Shown one piece after another: positions 16,910-25,722 of a DNA stretch of 64,000 bases. The translations under genes were made by a program, and so were the position numbers. The notes under the pieces were generated by a model, which saw only the letters and a program-made list of their open reading frames with translations, was not told the DNA's origin and did no database searches. Source of the stretch: Bifidobacterium phasiani (GTDB lineage: Bacteria; Actinomycetota; Actinomycetes; Actinomycetales; Bifidobacteriaceae); assembly GCF_019331775.1 (NCBI RefSeq), contig NZ_JAHBBD010000006.1:1-64000 (forward strand), written 5' to 3'. The stretch's first letter is position 1. Each line of letters begins with the position of its first letter.

Positions 16910-18129
16910 ACGGTCCGGCTCGGGGCGTCGGAGGCGTCGGAGGCGCCGCGCCGCCGCAGCCGCCGCATCGCGAGCATGCCGGCCAGCAGTATGACCGGGA
17001 AGACCGCCCCGGCCAGCAGCCCGGCGTGCAGGTCGTCGCCGTGCCCGGCCGCGACCATGCCGACCAGTGCCGGGCCGGCCGCGCAGCCGAGGTCGCCGGC
17101 GACCGCGAACAGCGCGAACATCAGCGTGCCGCCTCCGGGCATCGCCTCCGCGGCCAGCGCGAACGTGCCCGGCCACATGATGCCGACGGCGAACCCGGTC
17201 AGCGCGCACCCGACCAGCCCGACCGCCGGGATCGGGCAGAGCGCCGCCAGCAGGTAGGTCGCCACGCACAGCGTCGCGCTGCAGCCGATGAACGCGACGA
17301 GGTCGATCCGGTCTCCGACCACGCCGTAGATGGTGCGGCTCAGCCCCATGAACAGCGCGAAGGCGGCTGGACCGGCCAGGTCGCCCACGGTCTTCGCCAC
17401 GCCCAGGCCGGTCTCGGCGAACGTGCTGGCCCACTGGCTCATGCCCAGCTCGCAGGCGCCCGCGCACAGCATCATGACGAGGAACACCGCGAACAGCGGG
17501 CTGCGCGCCAGCTCGCCGAACCGCATCGCGGCGGTGCCTTCCGGCACGATGCGCGGCATCGGCGCGCCCGCGAACAGCACGACGCCGGCGATGGGCACCA
17601 GCGCCCACAGGCAGGCCATCACCGGCCAGGCGTCGCGGCCGGCGACGGCGAAGAACAGCGTGGACAGCGCCACCGTGGCCAGCTGGCCCCAGCAGTAGAA
17701 CGAGTGCAGCAAGCTCATCGCCTTGGCCTTGTGCCGGGACGGGCAGGTGTTGACGATCGGCGAGACCATCACCTCGATCAGCCCGCCGCCGACGGCGTAG
17801 AGCATCACCGAGACGACCAGCGCCGGGTACGGATCGGCGAGGCGCGGCGGCAGCAGGCCGAGCGTCAGCAGCCCCGCGGCCGAGGCGACGTGCGCGGCGA
17901 TGATGCAGGGCCGGTAGCCGATGCGGTCCACGTACTTGCCGGCGAGCACGTCGACGACGAGCTGCGTGACGAAGTTGACGCCGATCAGCGCCGACAGCTG
18001 CGCCATGCCGAGGCCGAGCGCCGCGGAGAACGTGACGAACAGCAGCGGCATGAAGTTGTTGACGATGGCCTGCGTGACGTAGCCGTTGAAGCAGGCGACG
18101 ACGGTGCGGTCGTAGTTCGGTGTGCTCAT
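16906..18129 (-). CDS. MFS transporter
   Basis: Major facilitator superfamily membrane protein of 407 residues with about twelve hydrophobic helices. The cytoplasmic loop between helices 2 and 3 carries GKYVDRIGYRP, a variant of the MFS motif A. The substrate cannot be read from the sequence; some relatives are annotated as sugar or drug exporters. ATG 18129 (MSTPNYDRTVV) begins just before the first helix and is preferred over upstream starts that would add a Pro/Arg-rich stretch not typical of the family. It is divergent from the GH43 gene, so it may carry a product or substrate of that enzyme; this is inference. Confidence 0.85.
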   Translation of the reverse strand: MSTPNYDRTVVACFNGYVTQAIVNNFMPLLFVTFSAALGLGMAQLSALIGVNFVTQLVVDVLAGKYVDRIGYRPCIIAAHVASAAGLLTLGLLPPRLADPYPALVVSVMLYAVGGGLIEVMVSPIVNTCPSRHKAKAMSLLHSFYCWGQLATVALSTLFFAVAGRDAWPVMACLWALVPIAGVVLFAGAPMPRIVPEGTAAMRFGELARSPLFAVFLVMMLCAGACELGMSQWASTFAETGLGVAKTVGDLAGPAAFALFMGLSRTIYGVVGDRIDLVAFIGCSATLCVATYLLAALCPIPAVGLVGCALTGFAVGIMWPGTFALAAEAMPGGGTLMFALFAVAGDLGCAAGPALVGMVAAGHGDDLHAGLLAGAVFPVILLAGMLAMRRLRRRGASDASDAPSRTV

Positions 18130-18473
18130 GGTGGTGTCGCTTGTGGTGGTGTCGGTGCGGCGCGGTCGGGGGGCAGCGGTGGGCGGCCGGGTGCGGCCGA
18201 CTCGTGCGGGCCGTCGGCGGGTTCGGTCGGTTCGTGCGGCCCGACACGGCGATGGAGGAATCGGATGATGCCAGTGTGGCATGGGGGAGCGTCAACGCCC
18301 TCGGGGCGCCGCGCTCGCCATCGTCCGGCCTTTGCCTGACGGGTGCCGCGCTCGCCATCGCCCGACGGGCGCGCCGGCGGCGTGTCGTGCGGATATCGGG
18401 GCAATCGGTGCGCGCCCCGCGCCGTTTCGCGGCGGCGGGCGCTAATACTGAAGGTAAGGCAAGGAGGGATGCG
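18130..18473. other. Divergent regulatory gap between the MFS and GH43 genes
   Basis: No gene is supported here. It holds a 15-bp palindrome, ATGCCAGTGTGGCAT (18268-18282), that could be an operator, and a direct repeat GCCGCGCTCGCCATCG at 18308-18323 and 18345-18360. AAGGAGG lies just upstream of the GH43 start. Confidence 0.4.
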
Positions 18474-20081
18474 ATGGCGCAGATGTTCAATCCATATCTT
18501 CCGGGAGGGGAGTACGTTCCGGACGGCGAGCCCCACGTGTTCGGCGACCGCGTGTACGTGTACGGCTCGCACGACCGGTTCGGCGCGCCGATGTTCTGCA
18601 TGAACGACTACGTGTGCTGGTCGGCGCCGATCCTGCCGGACGACGACCCGGCCGCGTCCGATGCCGCGGGCGGGCCGGTCTACGGGCCGTGGCCCGCACA
18701 ACCCGCGCGGCCCCGCCGGAACCGCCGGCGGCTGGGGGAGTGGCGGTACGAGGGCGTGATCTACCGGAAAAACCAGGACCCGCGGAACAGGCTCGGCCTG
18801 CGCCTGCTGTTCGCCCCGGACGTCGCGCTCGGCCCGGACGGCCGCTACTACCTGTACTACGCATTCGACTTCATGGGCGTGATGGGCGTCGCGGTGGCGG
18901 ACGATCCGGCCGGCCCGTTCGAGTTCCACGGCCACGTGCATTACGCCGACGGCACGTTGTGGGGACGCCGCGAGGGTGACTCGTTCCCGTTCGACCCGGG
19001 CGTGCTGGTGGACGACGACGGCCGCGTCTACCTGTACTCCGGTTTCTCCGTCCTGGTGCCCCCGGCCGTGACCGGCGGCGTGCGGCTCGGGCATGACGGC
19101 GGCGTCATGGTCGAGCTCGAGCCCGACATGCTCACCATCGCCGCGCCGGAGCGGCTGGTGTTCCCCAACCGCGGCGAGGGCTCCTTCCCGGGCCATGAGT
19201 TCTTCGAGGCCAGCTCGATTCGCAAGTACGACGGCATGTACTACTTCGTGTACTCCTCGCGGCTGAACCACGAGCTGTGCTACGCGGTCTCCGACCGGCC
19301 GGACGGCGGCTTCCGCTACGGCGGCACGCTGGTCAGCAACGGCGACATCGGCCTGCCGGGCGTGCCCGACGAGCGCCACGCGCGCAACTACACCGGCAAC
19401 AACCACGGCGGCCTGCTGCGTCTGGGCGACGACTTCTACGTCTTCTACCACCGGCAGACCAACCGCAGCTCGTATGCGCGGCAGGCCTGCGCCGAACGGC
19501 TCGACTGGCACCGCGGCGGCGGCGCGATCTGGTTCGCGCAGGCCGAGATGACCAGCTGCGGCCTGAACGGCGGGCCGCTGGCCGCCGAAGGCACCTACGA
19601 GGCGCGCATCGCCTGCGACCTGTGGAGCGATCGGGGCACCGGGCGGTACGACGGCGCGCATCCGAAGCGCACGCTGCGCATGCACCCCTACTTCACGCAG
19701 GACGAGCCGGACGGTTCGCCGTCCGCGCGGCAGTACGTGGCGAACATGGGCGACGGCGCGACCGCCGGATACAAGTACTTCGATTTCGGTGGCGACGGTG
19801 ACGGCGGCGACGCGGCTGGGCGGTCCGGCCGCCTGAGCGTCGCCGTGCTCGTACGCGCGCACCGCGGCGACGGCGTGCGCGGCGACGCCCGCGGCACGAT
19901 CACCGTCGGCACGGACCCGGAGGGCGGCGACCCGATCATGCGGATCCCCGTGTCCGTCGGCCAGCGGCACCGCGCGATGGCCTGCGGCGCCGGCGAACGG
20001 CCCAGGGGCGTGCGCCCGCTGTACCTGACCTACCGCGGCAGCGGCGCCATCGACATGCTGAGCTTTACGCTGGGGCGGTGA
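18474..20081 (+). CDS. Glycoside hydrolase family 43 enzyme
   Basis: Five-bladed beta-propeller glycosidase, likely acting on arabinose- or xylose-containing oligosaccharides in the cytoplasm as no signal peptide is present. The catalytic base is probably Asp17 in EYVPDGEPHVFG; FDPGVLVDDDGRVYLYSGF and EASSIRKYDGMYYFVYSS correspond to the pKa-modulator and acid regions of GH43. The propeller covers roughly residues 5-330 of 535, and the C-terminal ~200 residues resemble a beta-sandwich accessory region with a Gly/Asp-rich linker. AAGGAGGG precedes the ATG by 6 bases. The exact specificity is not readable. Confidence 0.85.
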   Translation: MAQMFNPYLPGGEYVPDGEPHVFGDRVYVYGSHDRFGAPMFCMNDYVCWSAPILPDDDPAASDAAGGPVYGPWPAQPARPRRNRRRLGEWRYEGVIYRKNQDPRNRLGLRLLFAPDVALGPDGRYYLYYAFDFMGVMGVAVADDPAGPFEFHGHVHYADGTLWGRREGDSFPFDPGVLVDDDGRVYLYSGFSVLVPPAVTGGVRLGHDGGVMVELEPDMLTIAAPERLVFPNRGEGSFPGHEFFEASSIRKYDGMYYFVYSSRLNHELCYAVSDRPDGGFRYGGTLVSNGDIGLPGVPDERHARNYTGNNHGGLLRLGDDFYVFYHRQTNRSSYARQACAERLDWHRGGGAIWFAQAEMTSCGLNGGPLAAEGTYEARIACDLWSDRGTGRYDGAHPKRTLRMHPYFTQDEPDGSPSARQYVANMGDGATAGYKYFDFGGDGDGGDAAGRSGRLSVAVLVRAHRGDGVRGDARGTITVGTDPEGGDPIMRIPVSVGQRHRAMACGAGERPRGVRPLYLTYRGSGAIDMLSFTLGR

Positions 20082-20133
20082 GCGGCGGCCCTCCATGGGG
20101 TGGGCTGGCGCCCCGGGCCGGCGGCCGGGCTGG

Positions 20134-20139
20134 TAGCGT
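20134..20139 (+). promoter_or_regulatory. Candidate -10 box of mscL
   Basis: TAGCGT at 20134-20139, about 36 bases before the mscL start, which has its own AAGGAGG site. No convincing -35 was recognised. Confidence 0.35.
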
Positions 20140-20175
20140 GGAAGCTGCCGCAGACCAGGCAGCAAGGAGGAACCC

Positions 20176-20742
20176 ATGGTCGCCAACATCGTCAACAACG
20201 TCAACGCCACCGCCCAGAGCGCGCTGAAGGCCACCGGCACGGCCGCGCGCAACGTCGCCGCCCTGACCGACAAGGGCCCGCTGGCCGGATTCAAGAAGTT
20301 CATCTCGCGCGGCTCGATGATCGACATGGCCGTCGGCGTGGTGATGGGCTCCGCGGTCACCACCGTCGTCAACTCGGTCGTCGACAACCTGATCAGCCCG
20401 CTGATCGGCATGATCGGCGGCGTGCCCGACCTCTCGGGCGTGCTGGCGTTCACGTTCAACGGCGCCACCGTCTCGTTCGGCGCGATCCTCAACGCCGTGA
20501 TCAACTTCCTGCTCGTCGGCGTGGCCGTGTACTTCTGCATCATCCTGCCGATCAACAAGGTGCGCGACCTGTCGGCCGCGGCGCTCGCCAAGGAGCAGGC
20601 CGACGAGGAGGCCGCGGCCGGCCCGAGCGCGCAGGAGCAGACGCTCGAGGTGCTGCGCGAGATTCGCGACGAGCTGAAGCGCTCCGGCGCCGAAGGGGCC
20701 GCGGCCGGGGCGAATCCGGCCGCGGACGGGCCGACGGCTTAA
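20176..20742 (+). CDS. mscL: Large-conductance mechanosensitive channel MscL
   Basis: Homopentameric membrane channel that opens under membrane tension and releases solutes during hypo-osmotic shock. The 188 residues include the amphipathic start (FKKFISRGSMIDMAVGVVMG), a first helix with DMAVGVVMGSAVTTVV, the loop DNLISPLIG, a second helix (ILNAVINFLLVGVAVYFCII) and a C-terminal cytoplasmic helix (LEVLREIRDELKR). An N-terminal extension of ~35 residues and an acidic Ala-rich linker make it longer than E. coli MscL (136). AAGGAGG precedes the ATG. A second MscL-like gene with a giant tail is at 28478. Confidence 0.95.
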   Translation: MVANIVNNVNATAQSALKATGTAARNVAALTDKGPLAGFKKFISRGSMIDMAVGVVMGSAVTTVVNSVVDNLISPLIGMIGGVPDLSGVLAFTFNGATVSFGAILNAVINFLLVGVAVYFCIILPINKVRDLSAAALAKEQADEEAAAGPSAQEQTLEVLREIRDELKRSGAEGAAAGANPAADGPTA

Positions 20743-20855
20743 CGTTTCGCCAACAATTCGCCGACGGCTCGCCAACACCGCCGCCGTACCGTAGGCGTTG
20801 TCAGGCGGGATACCGCCAGGAAAACAACGTATGGAGCCGTGGAGGTGTATCGGCG

Positions 20856-21233
20856 ATGGAGAAGAAGAATTTCGTGTCGATGATCATGGGCGTGATCGGC
20901 GGCATCCTGTTCGCGCTGGGCATGTGCATGTGCCTGGTCGCGGAGTGGGGCGCGTTCGACCAGGGCGTCGTGGTCGCGGTCGTCGGCCTGGTGGCGCTGG
21001 TGGCGCTGCCGATGGTCCGCCGCAAGATGGAGGGCAAGTCGCTGGTCGTCCGCCTGAGCGCCAAGACGATCGGCACCGCGGCGCTGGCCGTCGTCGGCAC
21101 GCTGACGCTGGGCATCGGCATGTGCATGACGATGGTCTGGGGCGCCGTGCTGATGGTTCCGGGCATCGTGGTCGGCCTGCTCGGCATCGTGCTGCTGCTG
21201 TGCCTGATCCCGCTGTGCAAGGGGCTGCGCTGA
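20856..21233 (+). CDS. Four-helix membrane protein of an internal tandem 2-TM repeat
   Basis: A 125-residue hydrophobic protein of unknown function. Its two halves look like copies of one ~45-residue helical hairpin: LGMCMCLVAEWGAFDQGVVV in the first and LGIGMCMTMVWGAVLMVPGI in the second, each followed by a short helix and a P-x-x-(R/K) turn. The single-repeat protein at 23643 carries the same motif. It is followed by a histidine kinase, two more membrane proteins and a response regulator, so it may be a sensor partner or output of that system. The ATG at 20856 has only a weak GGAGG 10 bases upstream. Confidence 0.7.
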   Translation: MEKKNFVSMIMGVIGGILFALGMCMCLVAEWGAFDQGVVVAVVGLVALVALPMVRRKMEGKSLVVRLSAKTIGTAALAVVGTLTLGIGMCMTMVWGAVLMVPGIVVGLLGIVLLLCLIPLCKGLR

Positions 21234-21328
21234 CGGCGGCCGGGCGGCCGTGCGGATGCTGACCGCCCGCCGCCGAGCGTTCCAGGTCCGGGGCCAGGGG
21301 CTCCGGGCCTGTTCGCGTGCGCGGCGGG

Positions 21329-21334
21329 TAGGCT
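21329..21334 (+). promoter_or_regulatory. Candidate -10 box of the two-component operon
   Basis: TAGGCT at 21329-21334, 62 bases before the histidine kinase start, which has GGGGGAG 8 bases upstream. The long leader is GC-rich; no clear -35 is seen. Confidence 0.3.
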
Positions 21335-21395
21335 GGTTCCAGGGCCGCCGGCCGGGCCGGAGGCCCCGGACCATCGAGAGAACGGGGGAGACGAC

Positions 21396-22487
21396 ATGGA
21401 CGCCGGTGCATCGGCGCACGCCGGCCGCGGCCGCAGGTGGCTGCTGGTCCTGAGGCGCTTCGTTCTGCTGTTCGCGTTGATCGCGTTCATCCTGACCTGC
21501 TGCATGCTGCTGTTCCTCGACACGCTGGCCGGCACGACGGGCGTGACGTGGGACCGCGACCAGCTGGAGGCGGCGGCGAAGCTCACCTTCGCCAACGTGG
21601 TGGCGCTCAGCGCCGTCGGGGCGGTCGCCGACGAGGTCCGGCGCCGCCTGCTGGTCGACCGGCCGATCCGGCGCATCACCCAGGCGGCCGACCGCATCGC
21701 GCGGGGCGACTTCTCCGCGCGGGTGCCGGTCCGCTCCGACCCGTGGGGCATGGACGGCTTCAACGTCATCGGGGAGCGCATCAACGGCATGGCCGAGGAG
21801 CTGGCCGGCATGGAGACGCTGCGCACCGACTTCATCGCCAGCGTGTCCCACGAGCTCAAGACCCCGCTGTCGGTCATCCAGAGCTACGGCAGGCTGCTGC
21901 AGCGGCCGGGGCTGAGCGAGGAGCGGCGGACCGAGTGCGCCCGGGCCATCACCGAGGCCTCCGGCGGGCTCGCCGCGCTCATCACGAACATCCTGCGGCT
22001 CAACAAGCTGGAGAACCAGCAGATCTACCCGGCGGCGAAGCCGTACGACCTCGGCGAGCAGCTGCGCGAATGCCTGCTCAGCTTCGAGCGGGCGTGGGAG
22101 GACAAGGCGCTGGACATCGACGTGGACGTGGAGGACGGCGTGCGCGTCAACGCCGACGCCGAACTGCTCACGCTGGTATGGAACAACCTGCTGTCCAACG
22201 CCATCAAGTTCACCGAGCCGCGCGGCCGCGTCACGCTGAGCATGCACGCCGACGGCGACCGCGCCGTCGTGCGCGTGGCGGACACCGGCTGCGGCATCGA
22301 CCCGGAGACCGGGCGGCACATCTTCGAGAAGTTCTATCAGGGCGACACCTCGCACGCCACGCAGGGCAACGGGCTCGGCCTCGCGCTGGTCAAGCGCGTC
22401 ATCGACATCGTCGGCGGCGACATCACGGTGACCAGTGAGGTGGGCGTGGGCAGTACGTTCACGGTGTCGCTGCGACGGGAGGCATGA
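21396..22487 (+). CDS. Sensor histidine kinase
   Basis: Membrane kinase of a two-component system, 363 residues. Two N-terminal transmembrane helices (about 19-40 and 66-82) enclose a short external loop of ~25 residues, too small for a large ligand-binding domain. A HAMP-like segment follows (RPIRRITQAADRIARGDFSARV), then the dimerisation helix with phospho-acceptor His152 in SVSHELKTPL and the ATPase domain with NNLLSNAIKFT, DTGCGID and GNGLGLALV. The short loop suggests sensing of membrane stress or through partner proteins. The stop overlaps the next start (ATGA). The response regulator is four genes on, at 24060. Confidence 0.92.
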   Translation: MDAGASAHAGRGRRWLLVLRRFVLLFALIAFILTCCMLLFLDTLAGTTGVTWDRDQLEAAAKLTFANVVALSAVGAVADEVRRRLLVDRPIRRITQAADRIARGDFSARVPVRSDPWGMDGFNVIGERINGMAEELAGMETLRTDFIASVSHELKTPLSVIQSYGRLLQRPGLSEERRTECARAITEASGGLAALITNILRLNKLENQQIYPAAKPYDLGEQLRECLLSFERAWEDKALDIDVDVEDGVRVNADAELLTLVWNNLLSNAIKFTEPRGRVTLSMHADGDRAVVRVADTGCGIDPETGRHIFEKFYQGDTSHATQGNGLGLALVKRVIDIVGGDITVTSEVGVGSTFTVSLRREA

Positions 22488-23533
22488 TGGTCCGCGACGA
22501 TCGCGGGCGCGTCGATCGCCCGCAAGGCGCCGTGGCCGGACGGACGGCGTCGCCCGATGCGCCGGACCGGCCGAACCCGTCGACCCCGCGGAACCGCAGG
22601 CTCGCGGCGGCCCGGCGGATCGCGCTGCGGATCCTGAGGCCCGGCCCCGCCGTGACCGCCGTCAGCGTCGTGGCCGGCGTGGCGCTGCTGGTCCTGGCGT
22701 TCACGGTGTTCGGCGACGGGCATCCGCTGTCGATCGTGGCGTACCTCGTCTCCGCGTACGCGCTGGTCGTGGTGTGCGCCGGCATCGTGCCGCTGGTGCG
22801 GCGCGGCAACGACCGGCTGCGCCGCAACGCCTACGTGCGGCGCTTCCAGGACGACCTGCCGTTCAAGCTGCGGCTGTCGCTGCTCGGCTCGCTGGCCATC
22901 AACCTGCTGTACTCGGCCACGAACGCGCTGTCCGGGTTCTACTACCATTCGGTGTGGTTCGGCACGCTGGCGGCCTACTACATCCTGCTGTCGGTGACGC
23001 GGTTCTCGCTGGTGCGGTACGCGCGGCTGCACGGCTTCGGCCGGAACCTGGGCGCCGAGCTGCGCCGCTACCGGTTGTGCGGCATCGTGCTGCTGGCGAT
23101 GAACATGGTCCTGATCGGCCTGGTGGTGCTGGTGCTGAGCAAGAACGAGGGGTTCGAGTACGCGGGGACGCTGATCTACGTCATGGCCCTGTACACGTTC
23201 TACAGCACGATCGCGGCCGTCGTGAACGTGGTGCGCTACCGGCGGCTCGACAGCCCGGCCATCGCGGCGGCGGGCCATGTGAACCTGGTCTCCGCGCTGG
23301 TCTCGATGCTGTCGCTGGAGATCGCGATGCTCGGCCAGTTCGGATCGGAGCGCGACGACCCGTACTTCCGGCCGCTGATGATCGCGCTGTCGGGCGCGGC
23401 GATCTGCCTGACCGTCACCGTCCTGGGCGTGTACATGATCGTGCGCGCGACGCGGCGGCTGCGCCGGCTGCCCGCCGCAGGCGCCGCGGCAACCGGTCGG
23501 AGGCCGGACGGCGTGTCGGGGCGCGCATCCTAA
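22484..23533 (+). CDS. Multi-pass membrane protein in the two-component operon
   Basis: A 349-residue protein of unknown function with about eight hydrophobic helices between residues 60 and 325 and basic, Arg/Pro-rich cytoplasmic ends. Recognisable stretches are FQDDLPFKLRLSLLGSLAIN, GFYYHSVWFGTLAAYYILLS and LHGFGRNLGAELRRYRLC. I do not recognise a catalytic or transport motif. Its start overlaps the histidine kinase stop by 4 bases, so its job is probably tied to that system, either as accessory sensor or as target. Confidence 0.7.
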   Translation: MMVRDDRGRVDRPQGAVAGRTASPDAPDRPNPSTPRNRRLAAARRIALRILRPGPAVTAVSVVAGVALLVLAFTVFGDGHPLSIVAYLVSAYALVVVCAGIVPLVRRGNDRLRRNAYVRRFQDDLPFKLRLSLLGSLAINLLYSATNALSGFYYHSVWFGTLAAYYILLSVTRFSLVRYARLHGFGRNLGAELRRYRLCGIVLLAMNMVLIGLVVLVLSKNEGFEYAGTLIYVMALYTFYSTIAAVVNVVRYRRLDSPAIAAAGHVNLVSALVSMLSLEIAMLGQFGSERDDPYFRPLMIALSGAAICLTVTVLGVYMIVRATRRLRRLPAAGAAATGRRPDGVSGRAS

Positions 23534-23642
23534 CAATTGCACAACATCGCCGAGGTACGGTGCGGGCGGACGCCGGCATCGGCGCCCGCGCCGACCGGGC
23601 GCGCCCGGCGCGGGGCATGCGGGCATGACGAAAGGTGGAGGC

Positions 23643-24023
23643 ATGAGCGACGACACGACATTCAACTACACGTATTCGGCCACGCGGCAGGATGAGATCG
23701 ACGCGATCCGCAGGAAGTACCTGCCCGAGGACGAGGACGCGATGGAACGGCTGCGGCGGCTGGACCGGGGCACCGCGAAGCGCGGCACCGCCGTGGCCAT
23801 CGCCCTGGGCGCTGTGGGCTGCCTGCTGCTGGGGGTGGGCATGTCCTGCACGCTGGCGTACGGCGGTCCGTGGTTCGTCCCGGGCATCGTCGTCGGCGCG
23901 GTCGGCATCATGATGATGGCGGCGGCGTACCCGGTGTACCGGTGGCTGACCGCCCGCGACCGGGCGAAGGCCGCGCCGGAGATCCTGCGCCTCGCCGAGG
24001 AGCTGTCCGGTCCCCGGGAGTAG
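23643..24023 (+). CDS. Small two-helix membrane protein in the two-component operon
   Basis: A 126-residue protein beginning with a soluble segment (FNYTYSATRQDEIDAIRRKY, then an Arg/Glu-rich helix), followed by two transmembrane helices (about 51-70 and 75-98) and a basic cytoplasmic tail. The membrane part carries LGVGMSCTLAYGGPWFVPGI, the same GM-C-T-x(4-6)-VPGIVVG pattern as each repeat of the protein at 20856. Function unknown. GGTGGAGG precedes the ATG, and the response regulator follows 36 bases after its stop. Confidence 0.7.
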   Translation: MSDDTTFNYTYSATRQDEIDAIRRKYLPEDEDAMERLRRLDRGTAKRGTAVAIALGAVGCLLLGVGMSCTLAYGGPWFVPGIVVGAVGIMMMAAAYPVYRWLTARDRAKAAPEILRLAEELSGPRE

Positions 24024-24059
24024 CCGGGCCGTCCGGGGAACGGAAGGAAGGAGAACGAT

Positions 24060-24731
24060 ATGGTCGCCGTACTGGTCGTCGAGGACGACAGGCAGCTCAA
24101 CGACATCACCTGCATGTACCTGCGCGACAGCGGGTACGACGTGACCGGCGTGACCGGCGTGCGCGAGGCGTCCGAGGCGATGCGCGGCCGCTTGTTCGAC
24201 GTGGTGATCTCCGACATCATGATGCCCGGCGTCGACGGCTTCCGGTTCGCCGAGCAGCTGCGCCGCATCGACCCGAACCTGCCGATCATCTTCGTCACCG
24301 CGCGCGACGACATCGCCGCCAAGCGCCACGGCTTCCGCAGCGGCGTGGACGACTACATGGTCAAGCCGATCGACTACGACGAGCTGGTGCTGCGCATCGA
24401 GGCGCTGCTGCGCCGCTCGCACATCATGGAGGACGGCCGGCTGACCGTCGGCGGCTTCACGATGGACGCCGACCAGGTCTCCGTCACGCTCGACGGCAGG
24501 GAGATTCCGCTGACCGCCCGCGAGTTCAAGATTCTGTACCACCTGCTCAGCTACCCGAAGCAGGCGTTCACGCGCGCCCAGCTCATGGAGGAGTTCTGGG
24601 ACGACTACGGCGAGACCAGCCCGCGCGCGGTCGACGTGCACATCGCCAATCTGCGCAAGAAGCTGGGCGACTGCCCGTACTTCGACATCGTGACCATCCA
24701 CGGGCTGGGGTACAAGGCCGTGCCGAGGTAG
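24060..24731 (+). CDS. Response regulator, OmpR/PhoB family
   Basis: DNA-binding output of the two-component system, 223 residues. The receiver domain has the acidic pair in VEDDRQL, phospho-acceptor Asp52 in ISDIMMPG, the Thr of IIFVTARDD and the Lys of MVKPIDYDE. The winged-helix domain (about 125-223) shows LTAREFKILYHLL and RAVDVHIANLRKKLG. The start codon has AAGGAAGGAG close upstream. The kinase at 21396 is its likely partner, as both lie in one rightward cluster. Confidence 0.93.
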   Translation: MVAVLVVEDDRQLNDITCMYLRDSGYDVTGVTGVREASEAMRGRLFDVVISDIMMPGVDGFRFAEQLRRIDPNLPIIFVTARDDIAAKRHGFRSGVDDYMVKPIDYDELVLRIEALLRRSHIMEDGRLTVGGFTMDADQVSVTLDGREIPLTAREFKILYHLLSYPKQAFTRAQLMEEFWDDYGETSPRAVDVHIANLRKKLGDCPYFDIVTIHGLGYKAVPR

Positions 24732-24879
24732 TCGCGCCGCGGTAGTCGCGCCGCGGCGGCCCGCTGCGGTGACCGTGCCGTGGTGGCCGCCCCGCCCCGC
24801 ATCGCGTCGCCGGCGCGCCGGCCGCGCGGCCGTGGCATCATGGCCGCAGGGCGCTCGGCAGTCGGAAGGAGGCGCGGCG

Positions 24880-25596
24880 ATGGACGGACCGCTGGTGTTC
24901 CTCGATTTCGACGGCGTGCTCAACGCCTTCCCGGACGGCGCGGTCATGCGCCGCGGCGGCGTCGGGCGCACGGACTGGCTGGCGGACGGCGACCCGCGCA
25001 AGCCGTTGTACGACGCCGGCCACGCCTTCGCGCTCGACCGGCGCGCCGACGTGCGCCCGGACGGCATACGCTACCGGCTGCGCTGGTCGTCGCAATTGGC
25101 GGACGGCATGATCGCGCTCGCGACGTCCGGCGCCGTGGAGCTGTGCTGGCTGTCCACCTGGCAGCCGTACACCGGACTGCTGAATCACCACCTCGGCTGG
25201 CCGGAGGGCGCGGTCCGCACCATCAACTGGTACGACCCGTTCAGCGGGTACGGCCGGATGGACGGCAAGCTCAGGGAGGTGTCGCTCGCGGTGCGCGAAC
25301 AGCGCGAACGGACCGCAGGCGGCGGGCCGGCCCGGCCGATCGTCTGGATCGACGACGACGAATGCCACGCCGCCGCGCGCGACCATATCGAGTCGCTGCG
25401 CCCGGCCGCGCCGGTGCTGATGGTGCGGCCGGACTGGCATATCGGCATCAGCCGCCCGCAGTGGGCGCGGATCCGCGACTTCGTGGCCGCGCCGCCCGCC
25501 GACGCCGCGGTGATCCTCGATGACGGCACGGGCGGGCCCGCGGCCCGCTCCGGCGCCGACGGCGGGGATGGGGCGGGCACCCACCACGGGCTGTGA
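24880..25596 (+). CDS. HAD-like hydrolase
   Basis: A 238-residue protein starting with LVFLDFDGVLN, the HAD nucleophile motif with both Asp residues. The later WLSTWQPY and VWIDDDECH stretches would supply the Thr/Ser and acidic motif IV residues. The pattern resembles HAD domains found in Swiss-army-knife RNA repair proteins (PF18143) and related stand-alone enzymes. The C-terminal ~35 residues are Gly/Ala/Asp-rich and probably disordered. GGAAGGAGG lies upstream of the ATG. The substrate is unknown. Confidence 0.7.
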   Translation: MDGPLVFLDFDGVLNAFPDGAVMRRGGVGRTDWLADGDPRKPLYDAGHAFALDRRADVRPDGIRYRLRWSSQLADGMIALATSGAVELCWLSTWQPYTGLLNHHLGWPEGAVRTINWYDPFSGYGRMDGKLREVSLAVREQRERTAGGGPARPIVWIDDDECHAAARDHIESLRPAAPVLMVRPDWHIGISRPQWARIRDFVAAPPADAAVILDDGTGGPAARSGADGGDGAGTHHGL

Positions 25597-25722
25597 CCCG
25601 CACGGCGGGGGGTTGACGGGCCGCCCGGCGGTGTGCGACCATCGTGACGGCATGCCGCCGCGGCCGCAACCGGAGCTGGCCACGCGGCGAGGACAGCGGA
25701 CGAATGAACGGACGGAGCCGTC

